DNA from: Rubrivivax sp.
GTDB lineage: Bacteria; Pseudomonadota; Gammaproteobacteria; Burkholderiales; Burkholderiaceae_C
Direction: 5' to 3'
Assembly (NCBI GenBank): GCA_030653385.1
Contig: JAURZM010000020.1
Location: forward strand, 124,001 to 188,000
DNA: 64,000 bases
The translations under genes were made by a program, and so were the position numbers. Shown in pieces: positions 63,202 to 64,000 of this stretch (positions are counted from its first letter, which is position 1; each line of letters starts with the position of its first letter). The notes beneath the pieces were generated by a model, which saw only the letters and a list, made by a program, of their open reading frames with translations, was not told where the DNA came from and searched no databases.

Positions 63202-64000
63202 TCAGTTGGCGGTGCGCGACTGCTGCGCGTGCATCAGTTCGATGCGTTCGCGCCGCAAGGGCCGGCCGCTGCTGTCGTTGTCTTCGATCTCGATGGCCAC
63301 CGGCATGCCCAGCTTGGGCGCGTAGTAGACGGTGCGGGTGAATGCCCCACCACCCGGCGCGCCCGTGGCCGGCGTCTGCCGGCTCTGGCCGCTGGTCTTG
63401 ATGGGCAGCACCTCGAATTCGCCGGCGGGGGTTTCGATCTGGCGCGTGCTGCCCACCTGTGCCGTGCCGCGCCATTCGATCTGCACCTCGCGCTGGTTGG
63501 GCAGCACACGCGTTTCCTTGAAGGCCACGGTGCGACTTTCGCCCGGCTGTGGCCTGGCCCACCAGATTTCCTGCGCCGGTTCGTAGCTGTGGCGGGTGCC
63601 GTCTTCGTCACGCTGCTGCTTCAGGCGGCCCTGCGGGTCGAGCTGCCACTGGCCGCCGTTGGCCGACAGGTGGCCGTCGTTGCGCACCTCGTCGATGGAC
63701 ACCGTGTAGCTGGCCAGCAGTTCGTCCTTGCGCGTGTCCACACGCTGGTAGGACAAGGTGTCTCCTTCGGCGTGGCCGAAGCTGTTGGCGCGTGCCTGGA
63801 ACACCGGCCGCTCACCCTGGCCTGGCGCTTGCGCGGTGCGACCGTCGGTGCCGGGGCGCAATGCGGCGGGCGCTGACGCGGCCGGGGCGGGTGTTGCGGC
63901 GGCGGTGGGCGCTGGCGTGACAACCGGTGCGGGTGCAGCAGCGGAAGCCGCAGCGGATGCAGCAGGCGCGGTGCCGGACGGTGTTGCGGGTGTCGTTGTG
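63202..64000 (-). CDS. DUF3108 family protein, C-terminal part (start outside window)
   Basis: The frame is open from the stop at 63202 to the right edge, so the gene begins beyond the window. The visible C-terminal part of about 266 residues starts with a long Ala/Pro/Thr-rich linker (about 63862-64000). The DUF3108 domain follows: TVSIDEVRNDGHLSANGGQW, RQIETPAGEFEVLPIKTSG, VYYAPKLGMPVAIEIE. Proteins of this family are periplasmic and beta-rich, with no proven role. A TTG at 63861 could start a shorter form, but the linker reads as coding. Confidence 0.85.
   Translation of the reverse strand, partial: TTTPATPSGTAPAASAAASAAAPAPVVTPAPTAAATPAPAASAPAALRPGTDGRTAQAPGQGERPVFQARANSFGHAEGDTLSYQRVDTRKDELLASYTVSIDEVRNDGHLSANGGQWQLDPQGRLKQQRDEDGTRHSYEPAQEIWWARPQPGESRTVAFKETRVLPNQREVQIEWRGTAQVGSTRQIETPAGEFEVLPIKTSGQSRQTPATGAPGGGAFTRTVYYAPKLGMPVAIEIEDNDSSGRPLRRERIELMHAQQSRTAN

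Overview
The window is 64 kb of dense, high-GC chromosomal DNA from a betaproteobacterium. Gene content (ubiA, prfC, recG, queA-tgt, GTP-type pckG, oxyR with both redox cysteines, rlmJ) and protein style point to order Burkholderiales, probably the Rubrivivax/Leptothrix/Ideonella-like group. That placement is inferred from recognised families, not from a 16S gene. I see no rRNA, tRNA, CRISPR array, integrase or intact insertion sequence. Most of the window is core genome with accessory insertions.

Layout. (1) 1-420: start of ubiA, cut by the window edge. (2) 513-8971: an accessory locus. It holds a lipoprotein, an ECF sigma factor, a membrane anti-sigma factor, an exported caspase-like peptidase, an exported TPR-CHAT protein, a small secreted protein and a Tat/lipoprotein GH53-like protein. 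An identical bipartite motif (TTGAACCGT-N14-GCACACACG) precedes both the first lipoprotein gene and the small secreted gene. It looks like the promoter recognised by the locus's own sigma factor, so the locus would be a self-contained extracytoplasmic signalling system with two His/Cys peptidases as output or as part of sensing. (3) 9124-13809: an S9 peptidase, prfC, a decayed AbiEii-type toxin fragment and dps. (4) 14017-20357: a signalling block with a BON lipoprotein, a lone receiver, a NarL-type regulator divergent from a CHASE3 kinase, oxyR, and an OmpR/EnvZ-type pair. (5) 20415-27234: a serine hydrolase translationally coupled to an S41 peptidase, then on the other strand an AAA ATPase coupled to an alpha/beta hydrolase and followed by a flavin reductase. 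(6) 27342-36966: recG (carrying an in-frame GC-rich palindromic insert) divergent from queA-tgt, then a Crp-type regulator, rlmJ, an ene-reductase, a MOSC protein and an M48 lipoprotein peptidase. (7) 37198-45044: pckG coupled to a DUF2332 gene that seems to start with CTG, a phosphoesterase, a universal stress protein, a TetR regulator, a YegD-like Hsp70, a TPR protein and a UPF0149 protein. (8) About 45117-45226: a three-hairpin transcript candidate ending in a strong terminator, between divergent genes. (9) 45283-56805: mmsA, an M28 peptidase, a GGEEF protein, a PhoX phosphatase, a sterol-desaturase-like protein, a large lipoprotein, an SDR and a Cys-rich repeat protein. (10) 56843-62443: a 1,866-residue cytoplasmic protein with two alpha/beta-hydrolase modules, a CHAT peptidase and a TPR-like tail, followed by rlpA and a DUF3108 gene that runs off the window.

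Many adjacent gene pairs share ATGA or GTGA stop/start overlaps (19035, 22238, 25573, 40130, 44361, 46800), so translational coupling is common here. The two most unusual items are the sigma-controlled exported caspase/CHAT locus at the left and the giant hydrolase-CHAT protein at the right.
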